A stretch of DNA of 46,422 bases from Nostoc sp. NOS(2021) (lineage in GTDB: Bacteria > Cyanobacteriota > Cyanobacteriia > Cyanobacteriales > Nostocaceae). Where the stretch lies: contig NZ_JABXKM010000021.1 in the NCBI RefSeq assembly GCF_017115025.1, forward strand, positions 1 through 46,422. Reading direction: 5' to 3'. Position numbers and translations under genes: made by a program. The number at the start of each line of letters is the position of its first letter. Position 1 is the first letter of the stretch. Under the pieces are notes generated by a model. That model saw only the letters and a list, made by a program, of their open reading frames with translations, ran no database searches and had not been told where the DNA came from. Below, one piece after another: positions 45,401 through 46,422 of this stretch.

Positions 45401-46422
45401 CAAAAATATATTTGTCATTGCGTTGGCAAAACGCCTGACTGCAAGGTACGCAGCGACAGCGTAGTGAAGCAATTGCAAGCTTCGGGGATTGCTCCCTTGT
45501 CTCGCATTTGCCCCTTCCCGCCTTGTTGTCAAAATCTTATATTTATCAGGGCTTAAGGGTAAGGCGTTACCTCGTGGAAGCTTGACATAAGATTCAGCAA
45601 AATAAGTTTGTTCAGTAAAATTGTCTAATCCTGCATCTGCTAGCAGCAAAGGTTTAAATGGTTGCAACAATCTGCGACGCAGCCAAGGAACCCAAGTTAG
45701 GAGTAAGCCGATGTAACCAAAACCGAGAATTTGCCGTACCCAAGGGTTCCAGAAAAAAGGTGCTATAAATTGGGTAAGTTTAGGATAGGCAAGGATGAGG
45801 GTAAGCCAAATGGCAAGGTGAATAAAGATGACTTTTGCGAACAGCAAAAACCCGTATTGAAATTCTAGATTATCGATTTTTGACTTTACCGTATCTGCTT
45901 CTGTAAAACCAGCAAGATTCTTGTAATGAGATCGAAGTAACTTAATATCTTGCCATTTACAAGAACTTTTTTTAGTAACTGTGGCAATTTGCTTTGCCAA
46001 ATCTGCTCGTAATCCCCCCAAATCTTGACTAACATCCCAAGTCTTGATAAAAAATTGTAGTGTTTCATGGCACTGAAAATGTTTTACATAATCATATTTT
46101 CCTTTAGGTTCATCTAATGATTTAAGTAGAGTTTTAACCTGCTCAGTTCCGCCCCCAAGAAAATAAGTTAAAAAGCGCCAATATTCATTGTATAACTGAC
46201 CGTCGTAATAGGCATTATCCAGAATGACAACTATCTCATTGAACTCTAGTTTTCTGGTTTTTCCCAAAGCTGATGCCGCACTGTAACGAAGTTGAGCCTC
46301 AACGCTTTTATCTTTGAGGAAGTTAAGGATGTCTTTGACGTAGGGTGTGGCTGCTGTTCCCAATTTCCCCAAAGCTGATGCCGCACTGTAACGAAGTTGA
46401 GCCTCAACGCTTTTATCTTTGA
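42476..46422 (-). CDS. HEAT-repeat, membrane, NACHT and AAA multidomain ATPase (5' end outside window)
   Basis: At least 1315 aa; the frame stays open to the window edge, so the N-terminus is missing. In order: HEAT repeats (AQLRYSAASALGK, twice, nearly identical DNA); two membrane helices (VIFIHLAIWLTLILAYP and GFGYIGLLLTWVPWL, near 45720-45840); a NACHT-like NTPase with IVLEGDSGLGKSMFLRHL and FDICIDGLNEV; a helical region; then a second AAA domain with SFFGRTELL, GLFGLRKSGKTSVLLQL, ILCFLDEVERI and SGGHPFVSRQLARFL. STAND proteins of this build act as ligand-triggered switches, and many bacterial NACHT proteins are antiphage sensors; the ligand and effector here are unknown. Two repeat-derived stretches interrupt it. 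Confidence 0.8.
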   Translation of the reverse strand, partial: KDKSVEAQLRYSAASALGKLGTAATPYVKDILNFLKDKSVEAQLRYSAASALGKTRKLEFNEIVVILDNAYYDGQLYNEYWRFLTYFLGGGTEQVKTLLKSLDEPKGKYDYVKHFQCHETLQFFIKTWDVSQDLGGLRADLAKQIATVTKKSSCKWQDIKLLRSHYKNLAGFTEADTVKSKIDNLEFQYGFLLFAKVIFIHLAIWLTLILAYPKLTQFIAPFFWNPWVRQILGFGYIGLLLTWVPWLRRRLLQPFKPLLLADAGLDNFTEQTYFAESYVKLPRGNALPLSPDKYKILTTRREGANARQGSNPRSLQLLHYAVAAYLAVRRFANAMTNIFLQKRVQPKTNFTDNITPEIQPITQALPTLQGQIVLEGDSGLGKSMFLRHLVNNSQRIVVYLPAQKCDKGVIEAIYAKLRGQAEDAKFLKNLIYNGAFDICIDGLNEVTADTRAKVSQFAESYLRGNMIMTTQPLEWIPPTTAKKYELQPLQPEQIQQFLLSRYWGLVTGNRGLEIGMGDSDLNTIQPARESHSPSLTGKGTEGFGCMTEYEQACSNYIAEAFNEQQSPEDLALAKRILSNPMDLTLVALMLSQGQQPNLFRLQEQQYQLMAAEYQREWQHEFPLKKFSQAVYQMRLNDESAIPGDEFKQELTSMEDEKYKMVVSRQRENKGESQKTWYFRHDKIMEFFLLQNFRGEGEEVQEIVNKHINDPRFRGVYLLLANLLPLDTALVLRERLIEYAANSKDHTLSDKFVQLLNLRLPQEWTQDVKPLLQQHEQKTQSLDLVTKFLEQIDAKIKRENSLDLTIEITESSLSIYTPLPVLITVDTPTDQDVIRLVQIAQKFSTKHTQKAGILIYKVPPDTTARMEIAKVRLRDHFVLIPIPLTSIEKALPNKYECRGLLEEYCDRYLQRADFFDDKNAISDTLSFFGRTELLQRLGEELLRYQGVGLFGLRKSGKTSVLLQLGFMLREYPIVHIDLQRYGGSRYGAALFNDILQGLSTLETEIPLPQFELFSSDKSAAELTGEFIQRISEYVRVIQKSHKYKLPILCFLDEVERIIPTSEDSREKAEEFNVCFGALRVLCQQQLQMSLLVADVHPDCNRINSWEQKGVATNPVFSFFKEIFLPPFSAEETQEMLVNLGKLMGLEFDTTTPQQIHHQSGGHPFVSRQLARFLTEKIKDNTKPVVNGNMLIEWAMVEPYLEKTLSQTGELKNYLERSIWEDLEKRDFQVAITILRTIACNECYRDRIAETTLLNQLRNQFTANQCLDACNWLINVGLLYQEEVEHQDFYHIRIPLLSRWIQMQMTEEEIKQCRIL
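44787..44890. repeat. Spacer-type repeat inside the NACHT gene (site 1)
   Basis: CCCTTTCCCTGTGAGGGAAG with a CCCTTTCCCT/AGGGAAGGGG palindrome, like spacer repeats of Nostoc. In frame it encodes a Ser/Gly/Pro-rich loop (ESHSPSLTGKGTEGFG) in the NACHT domain. Confidence 0.6.
45425..45530. repeat. Spacer-type repeat inside the NACHT gene (site 2)
   Basis: GCAAGGTACGCAGCGACAGC, GTAGTGAAGCAATTGCAAGC and TTCGGGGATTGCTCCCTTGT are repeat-like and encode a stretch ending LHYAVAAYLAVRRFANAMT between the membrane and NACHT parts. Confidence 0.5.
46263..46422. repeat. 105-bp tandem repeat encoding 35-residue HEAT units
   Basis: 46263-46317 and 46368-46422 are identical over 55 bp; the period of 105 bp equals 35 codons, one HEAT repeat. 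The array continues past the window. Confidence 0.9.

Overview
The window comes from a heterocyst-forming, Nostoc-type cyanobacterium. Photosystem genes (psbK, psbM, psbZ, psaK), a phycobilin-type heme oxygenase and a second Mg-protoporphyrin cyclase identify a cyanobacterium. Abundant GCGATCGC (HIP1) sites, heptanucleotide tandem repeats and several families of short palindromic repeats point to the Nostocales.

Left part (1-14.8 kb) is ordinary core chromosome: cobS, tgt, psbK, a 2Fe-2S ferredoxin, psbM, a tandem universal stress protein, pentapeptide and WD40 proteins, a ProA-like protein that lacks the catalytic cysteine, tRNA-Gly, ribH, psbZ and a DHH-CBS-tRNA nucleotidyltransferase fusion. 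Most gaps carry repeats. One 113-bp element has split an old tRNA-Gly copy and has a near-identical inverted copy 29 kb away.

Middle part (14.8-32.6 kb) is an accessory island. It opens with a TnsB-TniQ fusion ORF that looks like wreckage of a type V-K CRISPR-associated transposon (CAST). An IS fragment, a tRNA-Asn whose 3' half lies upstream of its 5' half, and a second decayed TniQ follow. Next comes a minus-strand defence-type operon: SNF2 helicase, large adenine methyltransferase, a broken Rpn-type nuclease gene, a 1778-aa helicase with DUF1998 and a C-terminal Vsr-like nuclease, and an AlbA/Schlafen-type ATPase. The set resembles class 1 DISARM (drmD-drmMI-drmA/B) without drmC. At the far edge, repeats like a CAST end stop 12 bp from tRNA-Thr(UGU). 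I see no cas12k, tnsC or CRISPR array, so any CAST here is dead, and the polarity of the two remnants suggests more than one insertion.

Right part (33.2-46.4 kb) starts with a low-oxygen tetrapyrrole cluster (acsF/chlAII diverging from ho and hemN), then a GlsB-like membrane protein, a manganese catalase, a small secreted protein and psaK. It ends with a two-gene minus-strand unit of HEAT-NACHT-AAA and AAA ATPases that looks like a STAND-type sensor system and runs off the window.

A recurrent theme is intergenic repeat DNA inserted in frame into coding genes (nucleotidyltransferase, methyltransferase, cyclase and NACHT gene), leaving low-complexity peptides between domains. No database search was possible; family calls rest on motifs and remembered family features.
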